From positions 1-9,295 of the forward strand of contig JAPPQG010000182.1 in the NCBI GenBank assembly GCA_028816945.1: a stretch of DNA of 9,295 bases, written 5' to 3'. This DNA is from Alphaproteobacteria bacterium (GTDB taxonomy: Bacteria > Pseudomonadota > Alphaproteobacteria > RS24). A program made the translations under genes and the position numbers. The first letter of the stretch is position 1. Each line of letters begins with the position of its first letter. Shown here piece by piece: positions 1-6,094 of the stretch. A model generated the notes under the pieces. The model saw only the letters and a program-made list of their open reading frames with translations, was not told where the DNA came from and searched no databases.

Positions 1-539
1 GCCTTATCACCCGTTGAGTCTAGAGCAACTAAAACGCCAATTTTGCCCTGCCCTTCCACAGTTTGACTGTGAATATAGGCGGCAACCACGCCCTGCTCGA
101 CAGACAAGCCAACCGCACGGCGCAAACTCATATTTTCACCTATTGTGCCGACCATTTCCGCAATATGCGCTTCAACTGATTTGTCTGTATTGGGAAAAAT
201 GGCTTGTCGCAAAGCGTCACAATCGCCCCCGACAGTCAAAGCAAGTTGGGCAATTTGCCCGACCATATCGGTAAATTGCGTATTGCGGGCGACAAAATCG
301 GTTTCCGAATTAACCTCAATCACCGCCCCCTTTGTGTCCGCAACAGCCACAGCAACCAGCCCTTCGGCCGCGATACGGTCTGACTTTTTGGCCGCTTTGG
401 CAAGCCCTTTTGTCCGCAACCAGTCAATCGAGGCTTCAAGCGCGCCATTATTTTCCCGCAAAGCCTCTTTGCAATCCATCATGCCTGCGCCCGTTTTGGT
501 GCGCAAATCCTTAACCATAGCGGCGGTAATTTCAGTCAT
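1..539 (-). CDS. tsf: Elongation factor Ts, N-terminal part (runs off the window)
   Basis: EF-Ts is the guanine nucleotide exchange factor that recycles EF-Tu-GDP during translation in the cytoplasm. The 179 visible residues start [20 protein letters not shown], the N-terminal UBA-like domain that contacts EF-Tu. They include the family hallmark TDFVARN at about residues 79-85, which belongs to the EF-Tu-binding core. The rest of the core and the C-terminal module lie beyond position 1. The start ATG (539-537) is supported by an AGGA Shine-Dalgarno (complement of 547-550) with a 7-nt spacer. The gene overlaps the rpsB stop by 8 nt (ATGACTGA), so translation is probably coupled and both are likely on one transcript from the rpsB promoter. 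It is partial only because of the window edge; the visible part is intact. Identification is secure. Confidence 0.96.
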   Translation of the reverse strand, partial: MTEITAAMVKDLRTKTGAGMMDCKEALRENNGALEASIDWLRTKGLAKAAKKSDRIAAEGLVAVAVADTKGAVIEVNSETDFVARNTQFTDMVGQIAQLALTVGGDCDALRQAIFPNTDKSVEAHIAEMVGTIGENMSLRRAVGLSVEQGVVAAYIHSQTVEGQGKIGVLVALDSTGDK

Positions 540-1623
540 TTTGTTTTCCTGTGTTAGAGTCTGCTTGTGCTGTCAAAGCTTCTGCTTTGTCAGCCTTTGG
601 TTCTTGTTTTTCAGCGGCGGCTTCGGCTTCTTCTGCCTTTTCAGCCGCGGCGGCCTTTTCAGCTGCCATTTTTGCTCTTTTGAAAGGTGATTTTATTTTC
701 TCAATCACAACGGCTTGCTTTTTAGTGGCTGGCTCTGTCTTTTCAGCGGGTTTTTTATCGCCTTTGCTAGCCTTATTGGGCGGCGGTGCGGGCTGAACTG
801 CCTCTTGCCCGTCGGGTGCAGTTTCGGGCGTTGCCGCCGCTTGTGTATCGGGCATATCGGCGGGCATTGCCTCATCGAGGGGCGTTTCGCTCTCGCCACT
901 ATCTGCGCCCGCGGCCGCTTCACGCTCTATTTGTCCTTTTTCAATCCCGTCTAGCACGGCTTTGGCGAATAGGTCACAATAAAATTCAATCGCACGGGTG
1001 GCATCATCATTGCCCGGTATGGGATAGCTAATGCCGTCTGGATTGCAATTTGTATCTAGTACGGCAATTATGGGAATGTTTAATTTCTGCGCTTCGGCAA
1101 CCGCTATCGCCTCTTTATTCGTATCTATAACGACAATAATATCAGGCAGGCCGCCCATATCTTTCACCCCGCCAATCGCCCGCTCTAATTTATTATATTC
1201 CCGCTGTAAGCCTAAAATTTCCTTTTTTGTTAAGCCCTCTGTGCTGTCCTCTTGCAAAGTGCTTTCTAATTCCTTCAACCTTTTGATAGAATTGGAAATT
1301 GTATCCCAATTTGTCAATGTGCCGCCAAGCCAGCGCGAACTCATATAATATTGGGCGCATTGCTGTGCGGATTGGGCGATAATTGCCGATGCTTGCCGCT
1401 TTGTGCCGACAAATAAAACCCGCCCGCCTTTGGCGACAATATCACTTATCGCCACAAGGGCTTGATGCAAAAGCGTAGTTGTCTGTGATAAATCAATAAT
1501 ATGCACCCCATTGCGGTCAATAAAAATATAGGGTGCCATTTTAGGATTCCAGCGATGTGTCTGGTGTCCAAAATGCGCGCCAACCTCTAATAATTGGCGC
1601 ATAGTAAATTGTGGCAATGCCAT
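532..1623 (-). CDS. rpsB: 30S ribosomal protein S2 with a long charged C-terminal tail
   Basis: S2 is a late-assembling small-subunit protein at the head-body junction, required for S1 docking. Residues 1 to about 236 form the complete S2 core: [20 protein letters not shown] at the N terminus, then the [26 protein letters not shown] and [13 protein letters not shown] blocks, and a final [20 protein letters not shown] segment. A tail of about 127 residues follows, rich in Ala, Glu, Lys and Pro, bringing the protein to 363 residues against roughly 240-260 in most bacteria. Extended S2 tails are known in Alphaproteobacteria, but this one is long. The start at 1623 is supported by an AAGGA Shine-Dalgarno (complement of 1632-1636) with an 8-nt spacer. 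The stop codon lies inside the first codons of tsf. A promoter and a structured leader precede the gene. Confidence 0.97.
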   Translation of the reverse strand: MALPQFTMRQLLEVGAHFGHQTHRWNPKMAPYIFIDRNGVHIIDLSQTTTLLHQALVAISDIVAKGGRVLFVGTKRQASAIIAQSAQQCAQYYMSSRWLGGTLTNWDTISNSIKRLKELESTLQEDSTEGLTKKEILGLQREYNKLERAIGGVKDMGGLPDIIVVIDTNKEAIAVAEAQKLNIPIIAVLDTNCNPDGISYPIPGNDDATRAIEFYCDLFAKAVLDGIEKGQIEREAAAGADSGESETPLDEAMPADMPDTQAAATPETAPDGQEAVQPAPPPNKASKGDKKPAEKTEPATKKQAVVIEKIKSPFKRAKMAAEKAAAAEKAEEAEAAAEKQEPKADKAEALTAQADSNTGKQND

Positions 1624-1749
1624 AGCCTGCTTCCTTTCTCCGGTTAATCCGCCATGGGGGCAGGGTCATGCGCTTGATATATAATCAATTATTATCAATC
1701 GTTTGACACCGGAGCAGCCTAATAGGCATACCCCCCATGTGTGAAATCA
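1624..1749 (-). promoter_or_regulatory. Structured rpsB leader, candidate pseudoknot autoregulatory RNA
   Basis: The predicted leader of about 125 nt has two complementary pairs that interleave. Arm A, CATGGGGG (1739-1732), pairs with A', CCCCCATG (1660-1653). Arm B, CTCCGGT (1714-1708), pairs with B', ACCGGAG (1644-1638). The order A-B-A'-B' is that of a pseudoknot. A small hairpin, GCCT/AGGC, lies between A and B (1727-1717), and TTGAT/ATCAA (1688-1674) lies between B and A'. B' ends one base from the rpsB Shine-Dalgarno (1636-1632), so folding could control ribosome access. In E. coli, S2 represses its own rpsB-tsf mRNA through the leader. That this leader does the same is inference. No match to the SAM-II riboswitch was seen. 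Confidence 0.45.
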
Positions 1750-1755
1750 GCCTTT

Positions 1756-1784
1756 CATATAGAGCAAATAAATAAATTTTGCAA
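1756..1784 (-). promoter_or_regulatory. Probable rpsB-tsf promoter
   Basis: On the minus strand, TTGCAA (1784-1779) and TATATG (1761-1756) are separated by exactly 17 nt, giving a sigma-70-type promoter with four of six consensus bases in each box. The -35 box begins only about 10 nt after the dnaE stop codon. Transcription would start near 1749 and leave a leader of about 125 nt. No terminator is visible between dnaE and this promoter, so read-through from dnaE may also feed rpsB. Confidence 0.5.
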
Positions 1785-1793
1785 GCCGTAAAA

Positions 1794-4700
1794 TCAAATA
1801 TCCTCTTGGACATGGAGAACGCCTGAAAGGGCTTTAAGGGCGTTTGCTATGCGCGGGGTAATGGCATAATGGTTCGGCAGACGCAATTCGACCTCGCGGG
1901 TTTCATTTTTCAAAATAAGTGCGACATTGCTTGTTTGCTGGGCTTGGTTGTTAGCAGGACTTTGCCCATTTGGCGGGGCTTGCGCCCCAATATCATCTAA
2001 ACGCGCTTTGATATGCGCTAAGGCTTCTGGTTTTTCAACAAAAATACGCAAGCCCGCTATATTGTTTGCGACCACCGCATCAATCGGGCGAATGGATTCG
2101 GCCTGCAACCGCCTTTGCTGGTCTTTGTCATGGCTTACTTTGACGCTTAACACAACACAATTCCCAACCACTAAAAGCTCTTGTGCCTGCATAAGTGTTT
2201 CGGAAAAAACGACAGTTTCAAATTGGCCTGTCGGGTCAGACAGATTGAGAAAGGCAAAGCGGCGGCCTGTTTTGGATTTGCGCTCATCCACTTTTGTAAT
2301 TGCGCCGGCAAGCAAAACATTATTTTCCGTCCGTTCAGCCAAGTCTTTATAACATATCACATGGGCGCGGTGCAAAGCAGGCATATAATCATCTAGCGGG
2401 TGGCCTGAAAGATAAAAGCCAATCGCTTCAAATTCACGCGTTAAACGCTCAATCGGCGACCACGCAACCGCATTTGGCAAGGCGATGGCTTCTTCTTCCC
2501 CGCCCATTTCACCAAACAAAGTTTCCTGCTGTGTTTGCCTGTCTTCTTCAACACGGTTGGCTATTTTCAAAATTCTATCAATACCTTCAATCAAACGGGC
2601 GCGGTCAGGCTCTAATGAATCCAATGCGCCGGCATAAATTAACCCCTCTAACATGCGCCTATTTAGCCCTTTGCCGCCAATACGGCTAGCAAAATCAAAC
2701 AGGCTTTCGAATGCCCCATTGGCTTCGCGCTCTTTAATAATTTCTTGCACCGCCTGCTGGCCGACATTGCGAATGGCAGCAAGCGCATAGATAATTTCAT
2801 TATCCGCAGTTTCAAATAATGCGCCTGAACGATTTATATCTGGATTGCTAATTTTAATATCATGGTCAGTTGCATCACGCACAAACACATGCAATTTATC
2901 CGTATGCTCATAGTCAAGCGACATAGAGGCGGCTAGAAAAGCAACGGGATAATTGGCTTTCAAATAAGCCGTCTGCCATGCAACCAACGCATAAGCAGCC
3001 GCATGGCTTTTATTAAACCCATAGCCAGCAAAACGCTCTACTTGGTCGAAAATACTGCTTGCCGCGCGTTCATCGACGGCATTTTTCATTGCCCCTTGAA
3101 TAAAACGCTCTTTTTGCGCTTGCATTTCTGATTTGATTTTTTTACCCATCGCACGGCGCAATAAATCGGCTTCGCCTAATGTATAGCCCGACATGGTTTG
3201 CGCGATTTGCATAACTTGTTCTTGGTAAATTGGCACGCCATGCGTCTCTTCCAATATGGGTTTAATCAATCTATGCATATAGGTTGGCTGTTCTTCGCCC
3301 TTTTTACAGGCAATATAGCGGTCGATATTATCCATGGGGCCGGGCCGATAAAGGGCAACAAGGGCGATAATATCCTCAAAGCAATCGGGCTGCATTTTCC
3401 GCAATGTGTCGCGCATACCGCCACTTTCCAATTGGAATATGCCGACTGTGTCGCCCTTCCCTAACAATTTGAAAGTTTTCTCATCCTCAAACGGTAAATT
3501 AGCAAGCTCAATGTCAATCCCCTCAGCCGCCAATAAAGACAGGGTGCGCTCTAATACGGTTAATGTTTTGAGACCGAGAAAATCAAATTTCACAAGCCCC
3601 GCCTTTTCTACCCATTTCATATTAAATTGGGTCAGCGGTATATCGGATTTTGGGTCACGATAAAGCGGCACTAATTGTTGCAAAGGCCGCCCGCTAATCA
3701 CCACGCCTGCGGCATGGGTGGAGGCGTGGCGATAGAGACCTTCTAATTTCAAACTCATGGTGAATAATTGCTCGACCATTGGGTCTTTCTCACGCTCTGC
3801 TTGCAAACGCGGCTCTTCATTAAGGGCTTGTTGGAGACTAACCATGAGTGCCGCATTATTTGTCTGCGGTATCATTTTGCATAGGCGGTCGACTTGCCCA
3901 TAGGGCATTTGCAGGACACGCCCAACATCACGCAAAACAGCGCGGGCTTGTAGTTTTCCAAAAGTAATAATTTGTGCGACCCGCGACGCGCCATATTTTT
4001 CCTGCACATAGCGGATAACTTCATCGCGGCGGTGCTGGCAAAAATCAATATCAAAATCAGGCATAGAGACACGGGCTGGATTCAAAAACCGCTCAAATAG
4101 GAGATTGAATTGCAACGGGTCGAGGTCAGTAATGGTTAAAGCCCAAGCAACAACCGACCCTGCCCCCGAACCACGCCCCGGCCCAACAGCAATGCCATTT
4201 TTTTTCGCCCATTGGATAAAATCGGCAACAATGAGAAAATAGCCGTCAAAGCCCATTTTATTGATAACATCCAATTCATAGGCAAGGCGTGTTTCATATA
4301 GGTGCGGCTCTTTATCTGTTTTGCGTTGTGCAAGGCGGGCTTTCAACCCCATTTCAGCCTGCTGTTTAAGGGCTTCGGCTTCGGCCTTTTTGTCTTGTAT
4401 AGAGTGCTTATCTTGTATAGGGGCGTCCTCTATATGTGCTGAGTCATCGCCGGCACTAGCCGAAAAACTAGCCGAACTTGTTGTAAAAGGCGGTAAAATT
4501 GGTTCGCTCACTTGTGGGCGAATGGCACAGCGGCGGGCAATTTCAATCGTATTTTCTAAAGCTTCGGGCAAATCCGCAAATAAAGCAACCATATCTTGTG
4601 GGTCTTTGAAATGGTGCTGTGGGGTTAAGCGGCGGCGGTTTTGGTCGGCAATATAAGAGGCGGCGGCAATACAAATCAGCGCATCATGGGCTTGATAATC

Positions 4701-5033
4701 TTCTTCACGCTCAAAATAGCACTGGTTGGTGGCAACAATGGGTATGTCATGCGCATAGGCAAGATTGAGTAAATGGGTTTCACTATCACTGCCCTTATCA
4801 TCTGGTTGATAGCGTTGAAGTTCTACATAAAGAGAATCTTTGAACTCTTTGTTTAGACTTAATAAATAGGATTTTGCTTTTGCTGTTTGGCCGTGCGCAA
4901 GCAGGCGGTCAATCGGCCCTTCCTGCCCGCCGGTAAGGCAAATCAGCCCATCTTTATGAGTAAATAGGCTTTCTAACGATACGCCCGGCAATTTCTGGCT
5001 ATCGTCAAGGTGCGCCATGCTAACTAATTTCAT
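1794..5033 (-). CDS. dnaE: DNA polymerase III alpha subunit, main C-terminal part of a split gene
   Basis: This part carries nearly all of the replicative polymerase: the rest of the PHP domain, palm, thumb, fingers, helix-hairpin-helix, OB fold and C-terminal domain. Numbering from the ATG at 5033 (1079 residues), the catalytic aspartates are D328 and D330 in PDFDIDF and D484 in KFDFLGL, matching E. coli D401, D403 and D555. GPGRGSGAGSVVAWAL precedes the palm motif, and ALYRPGPMDNID lies in the fingers. A QETLF motif (836-840, complement of 2528-2514) fits the beta-clamp-binding consensus. The OB fold follows at VLLAGAITKVDERK. A Ser/Asp/Ala-rich insertion between the PHP and polymerase regions is built partly from short DNA duplications. 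The reading frame is open upstream to a TTG at 5045, but it cannot join the N-terminal part because of the 82-bp repeat. No strong Shine-Dalgarno precedes 5033. On its own this product would lack the first PHP motifs. Confidence 0.93.
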   Translation of the reverse strand: MKLVSMAHLDDSQKLPGVSLESLFTHKDGLICLTGGQEGPIDRLLAHGQTAKAKSYLLSLNKEFKDSLYVELQRYQPDDKGSDSETHLLNLAYAHDIPIVATNQCYFEREEDYQAHDALICIAAASYIADQNRRRLTPQHHFKDPQDMVALFADLPEALENTIEIARRCAIRPQVSEPILPPFTTSSASFSASAGDDSAHIEDAPIQDKHSIQDKKAEAEALKQQAEMGLKARLAQRKTDKEPHLYETRLAYELDVINKMGFDGYFLIVADFIQWAKKNGIAVGPGRGSGAGSVVAWALTITDLDPLQFNLLFERFLNPARVSMPDFDIDFCQHRRDEVIRYVQEKYGASRVAQIITFGKLQARAVLRDVGRVLQMPYGQVDRLCKMIPQTNNAALMVSLQQALNEEPRLQAEREKDPMVEQLFTMSLKLEGLYRHASTHAAGVVISGRPLQQLVPLYRDPKSDIPLTQFNMKWVEKAGLVKFDFLGLKTLTVLERTLSLLAAEGIDIELANLPFEDEKTFKLLGKGDTVGIFQLESGGMRDTLRKMQPDCFEDIIALVALYRPGPMDNIDRYIACKKGEEQPTYMHRLIKPILEETHGVPIYQEQVMQIAQTMSGYTLGEADLLRRAMGKKIKSEMQAQKERFIQGAMKNAVDERAASSIFDQVERFAGYGFNKSHAAAYALVAWQTAYLKANYPVAFLAASMSLDYEHTDKLHVFVRDATDHDIKISNPDINRSGALFETADNEIIYALAAIRNVGQQAVQEIIKEREANGAFESLFDFASRIGGKGLNRRMLEGLIYAGALDSLEPDRARLIEGIDRILKIANRVEEDRQTQQETLFGEMGGEEEAIALPNAVAWSPIERLTREFEAIGFYLSGHPLDDYMPALHRAHVICYKDLAERTENNVLLAGAITKVDERKSKTGRRFAFLNLSDPTGQFETVVFSETLMQAQELLVVGNCVVLSVKVSHDKDQQRRLQAESIRPIDAVVANNIAGLRIFVEKPEALAHIKARLDDIGAQAPPNGQSPANNQAQQTSNVALILKNETREVELRLPNHYAITPRIANALKALSGVLHVQEDI
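4393..4476 (-). repeat. Short direct repeats inside the DnaE linker insertion
   Basis: Two kinds of 10-nt direct repeat lie here. tcttgtatag occurs at 4393-4402 and 4411-4420, encoding a repeated IQDK. actagccgaa occurs at 4455-4464 and 4467-4476, encoding SASFSAS. They fall in a Ser/Asp/Ala-rich insertion between the PHP and polymerase regions. This suggests that the linker grew by small in-frame duplications (spacings of 18 and 12 nt). Confidence 0.7.
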
Positions 5034-5116
5034 ATTTATGAGCAAATAGGCTCTCTAATGATACGCCCGGCAGTTTCTGGCTGTCATCAAGGTGCGCCAT
5101 GCTAACTAATTTCATA
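4953..5116 (-). repeat. 82-bp imperfect tandem repeat that breaks dnaE
   Basis: Copy A (4953-5034) and copy B (5035-5116) are directly adjacent and exactly 82 nt each, with no gap or indel between them. They differ at six positions, all transitions. Read as DnaE, five differences are silent (two Asp, one Leu, one Ser, one Glu codon) and one changes Ala (copy B) to Thr (copy A) before His-Lys. Both encode the stretch MKLVSMAHLDDSQKLPGVSL followed by ESLF(A/T)HK. Because 82 is not a multiple of three, the second copy is in another frame relative to the first. The N-terminal frame therefore ends at a TAG (5022-5020) shortly after copy B. Confidence 0.97.
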
Positions 5117-5565
5117 AGGTTTTCATAGCCTTGCTGGTTTTGCGCATAAAGAGCCAAAGCAGAGACAGGCTGTTGGCTTATTTTGTCGGTCTGCTTGTCT
5201 AATATAGATAAGGTTGCGCCAATAATCGGCTGGATACCTGCCGCGGCCAAACTTTCGGCTATTTCAAGCGCCCCGAATAAATTATTGCGGTCGCAAACAG
5301 CCAAAGCAGGGGCTTGGATTTTTTCACACGCGGCAAGCAAGGTTTCCACTTTCAACGCCCCTTCTAATAGCGAATAGGCACTATGAACGCGCAAATGAAC
5401 GAATTTCGTTGGGTGCGGGAGTTGCGGGCAAGCCTCTTTATTATCAGCGGGTGCAGGCTTGTCATTAGCTAGGGGCTTGCTAGTGGCCGCCGTCTTTGCA
5501 GAGGCTGTGGGCTTATCAGCGGCGGGTTGGGGTAAATCAATTTTTTCAGCGGTTTGCGTTGTCAT
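5020..5565 (-). CDS. dnaE: DNA polymerase III alpha subunit, N-terminal PHP part of a split gene
   Basis: This is the N-terminal part of the replicative polymerase alpha subunit. Residues 1-54 are a low-complexity Ala/Lys/Pro/Asp extension. From residue 55 the PHP domain begins with FVHLRVHSAYSLLEGAL (H57 and H61 of the first metal-site motif), followed by AVCDRNNLFGALE (D92) and AGIQPIIGATL. The true DnaE sequence ends at residue 177 (HK); the last four residues, YEIS, are frameshifted translation of the second repeat copy. Rejoined across the repeat, DnaE would have about 1229 residues, longer than the E. coli protein of 1160, mainly because of the N-terminal extension and a linker. No Shine-Dalgarno precedes the ATG at 5565, and no other Met occurs before residue 151, so the start rests on the frame alone. 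Both halves look under normal protein constraint, which argues against an old pseudogene. Confidence 0.9.
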   Translation of the reverse strand: MTTQTAEKIDLPQPAADKPTASAKTAATSKPLANDKPAPADNKEACPQLPHPTKFVHLRVHSAYSLLEGALKVETLLAACEKIQAPALAVCDRNNLFGALEIAESLAAAGIQPIIGATLSILDKQTDKISQQPVSALALYAQNQQGYENLMKLVSMAHLDDSQKLPGVSLESLFAHKYEIS

Positions 5566-5593
5566 AAGAAGGCATTATCAATAAAGCTAGGCA

Positions 5594-5613
5594 ATAGAAT
5601 CACATGATTCTAT
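5594..5613. promoter_or_regulatory. Palindrome with two GANTC sites at the dnaE transcription start
   Basis: The arms ATAGAATCA (5594-5602) and TGATTCTAT (5605-5613) are perfect 9-nt inverted repeats separated by 2 nt. Each arm contains a GANTC site (5598-5602 and 5606-5610), the target of the alphaproteobacterial methyltransferase CcrM. The palindrome begins about where transcription from the predicted dnaE promoter would start, about 30 nt before the dnaE ATG. It could be an operator, a methylation-sensitive site for a factor such as GcrA, or a short hairpin in the mRNA. The sequence does not decide between these. Confidence 0.55.
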
Positions 5614-5619
5614 GTAACT

Positions 5620-5647
5620 ATTCTACGCAACATACCGCTTCTGTCAT
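5620..5647 (-). promoter_or_regulatory. Probable dnaE promoter
   Basis: On the minus strand, ATGACA (5647-5642) and TAGAAT (5625-5620) are separated by 16 nt, each matching five of six sigma-70 consensus bases. Transcription would start near 5613 and give an untranslated leader of about 48 nt before the ATG at 5565. The palindrome with two GANTC sites lies just downstream of the -10 box, a usual place for an operator. Confidence 0.5.
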
Positions 5648-5708
5648 GCATTTTTTAGGCATTTATCGGGCGTCTAGCGGGTTTTTTTGCCAGACCTAAA
5701 CGCAAATT

Positions 5709-5732
5709 GGGGATAAGTCGTAACTTATCCCC
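5709..5732. other. Perfect 10-bp inverted repeat (hairpin or operator)
   Basis: GGGGATAAGT (5709-5718) and ACTTATCCCC (5723-5732) are perfect complements around a 4-nt loop. It lies about 60 nt past the stop of the small membrane gene and about 60 nt before the dnaE -35 box. No run of T follows the stem on either strand, so it is not a canonical intrinsic terminator. It could stabilise or end the small-gene transcript, or be a protein-binding site upstream of dnaE. Confidence 0.65.
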
Positions 5733-5794
5733 AGACGCATGTAACCTCATATCTAGGGCATGCAGTTAAACAGTTTTGCGCCTCTTTGTAAAGC

Positions 5795-5896
5795 TCAACC
5801 CGATAGGGCTTGTCCGATTGTTCCCCATAGCAAGGCAACATAGCCAAAGGCAAGCAAAGCAAGCACAGCCAAAATATCTTCAATATAACGTCTCAT
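5795..5896 (-). CDS. 33-residue single-span membrane protein, unrecognised
   Basis: I do not recognise this protein. It begins MRRYIED, basic then acidic. A hydrophobic stretch of about 21 residues follows, starting ILAVLALLAFGYVALLWGTI (from about residue 8), and the protein ends in a short polar tail, GQALSG. This is the profile of a small single-pass inner-membrane protein, probably N-in by the positive-inside rule. The start is strongly marked: GGAG (complement of 5903-5906) lies 6 nt before the ATG, the same layout as at the outer-membrane protein gene upstream. A perfect -35 TTGACA promoter precedes it, and a strong hairpin follows the stop at 5795. Small proteins of this shape are often subunits or regulators of membrane complexes, but no Cys, His or family motif points to a partner. 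The gene is not a known cydX, ccoQ or kdpF as far as I can judge. Confidence 0.72.
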   Translation of the reverse strand: MRRYIEDILAVLALLAFGYVALLWGTIGQALSG

Positions 5897-5902
5897 AAAT
5901 CG

Positions 5903-5906
5903 CTCC
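5903..5906 (-). promoter_or_regulatory. Shine-Dalgarno that marks the small membrane gene
   Basis: GGAG on the minus strand sits 6 nt before the ATG at 5896. It is the main evidence that this short frame is translated. Confidence 0.75.
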
Positions 5907-5939
5907 ATATATCATGCATTTATAATATGTTCTCTATTT

Positions 5940-5968
5940 GTTCTAGTCTCTTTTGCTCTTATTGTCAA
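5940..5968 (-). promoter_or_regulatory. Promoter of the small membrane gene
   Basis: TTGACA (5968-5963), a perfect -35 box, is followed after 17 nt by TAGAAC (5945-5940), four of six -10 bases. Transcription would start near 5933, leaving a leader of about 36 nt with the GGAG site. The upstream flank (about 5969-6030) is very A/T-rich and could act as an UP element. The rest of the gap back to the upstream stop codon (6031-6094) shows no gene and no convincing terminator. Confidence 0.65.
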
Positions 5969-6094
5969 TGGCGTTTTTAATTTTTTTGAAAATAATTTTT
6001 TAATTAGAATCAATTAGTTATAAAATTAAAGCGGGCGCGACAAAGGGCGCATTGGCGATATTGTTGCTTATTTACAGGCAAGAAGCGAATCAGC

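Noticed and set aside
145..690. 181-codon plus-strand frame opposite tsf and the rpsB tail
   Set aside because: It is the antisense shadow of two certain genes, with Ser/Ala/Phe-rich random composition and no ribosome binding site.
1624..1749. SAM-II-type riboswitch in the rpsB leader
   Set aside because: The topology is pseudoknot-like, but the conserved SAM-II core is absent and the gene context (ribosomal protein) does not fit methionine metabolism.
5020..5045. Programmed ribosomal frameshift joining the two dnaE frames
   Set aside because: No slippery heptamer or following stem is visible at the junction, and a successful shift would insert a second copy of the 27-residue segment in the PHP domain.
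5709..5732. Canonical intrinsic terminator
   Set aside because: A strong stem is present, but neither strand has a T run after it.
5655..5750. 31-residue basic reading frame on the minus strand starting at 5750
   Set aside because: No Shine-Dalgarno, it runs through the perfect hairpin and ends beside the dnaE promoter; codon content looks random.
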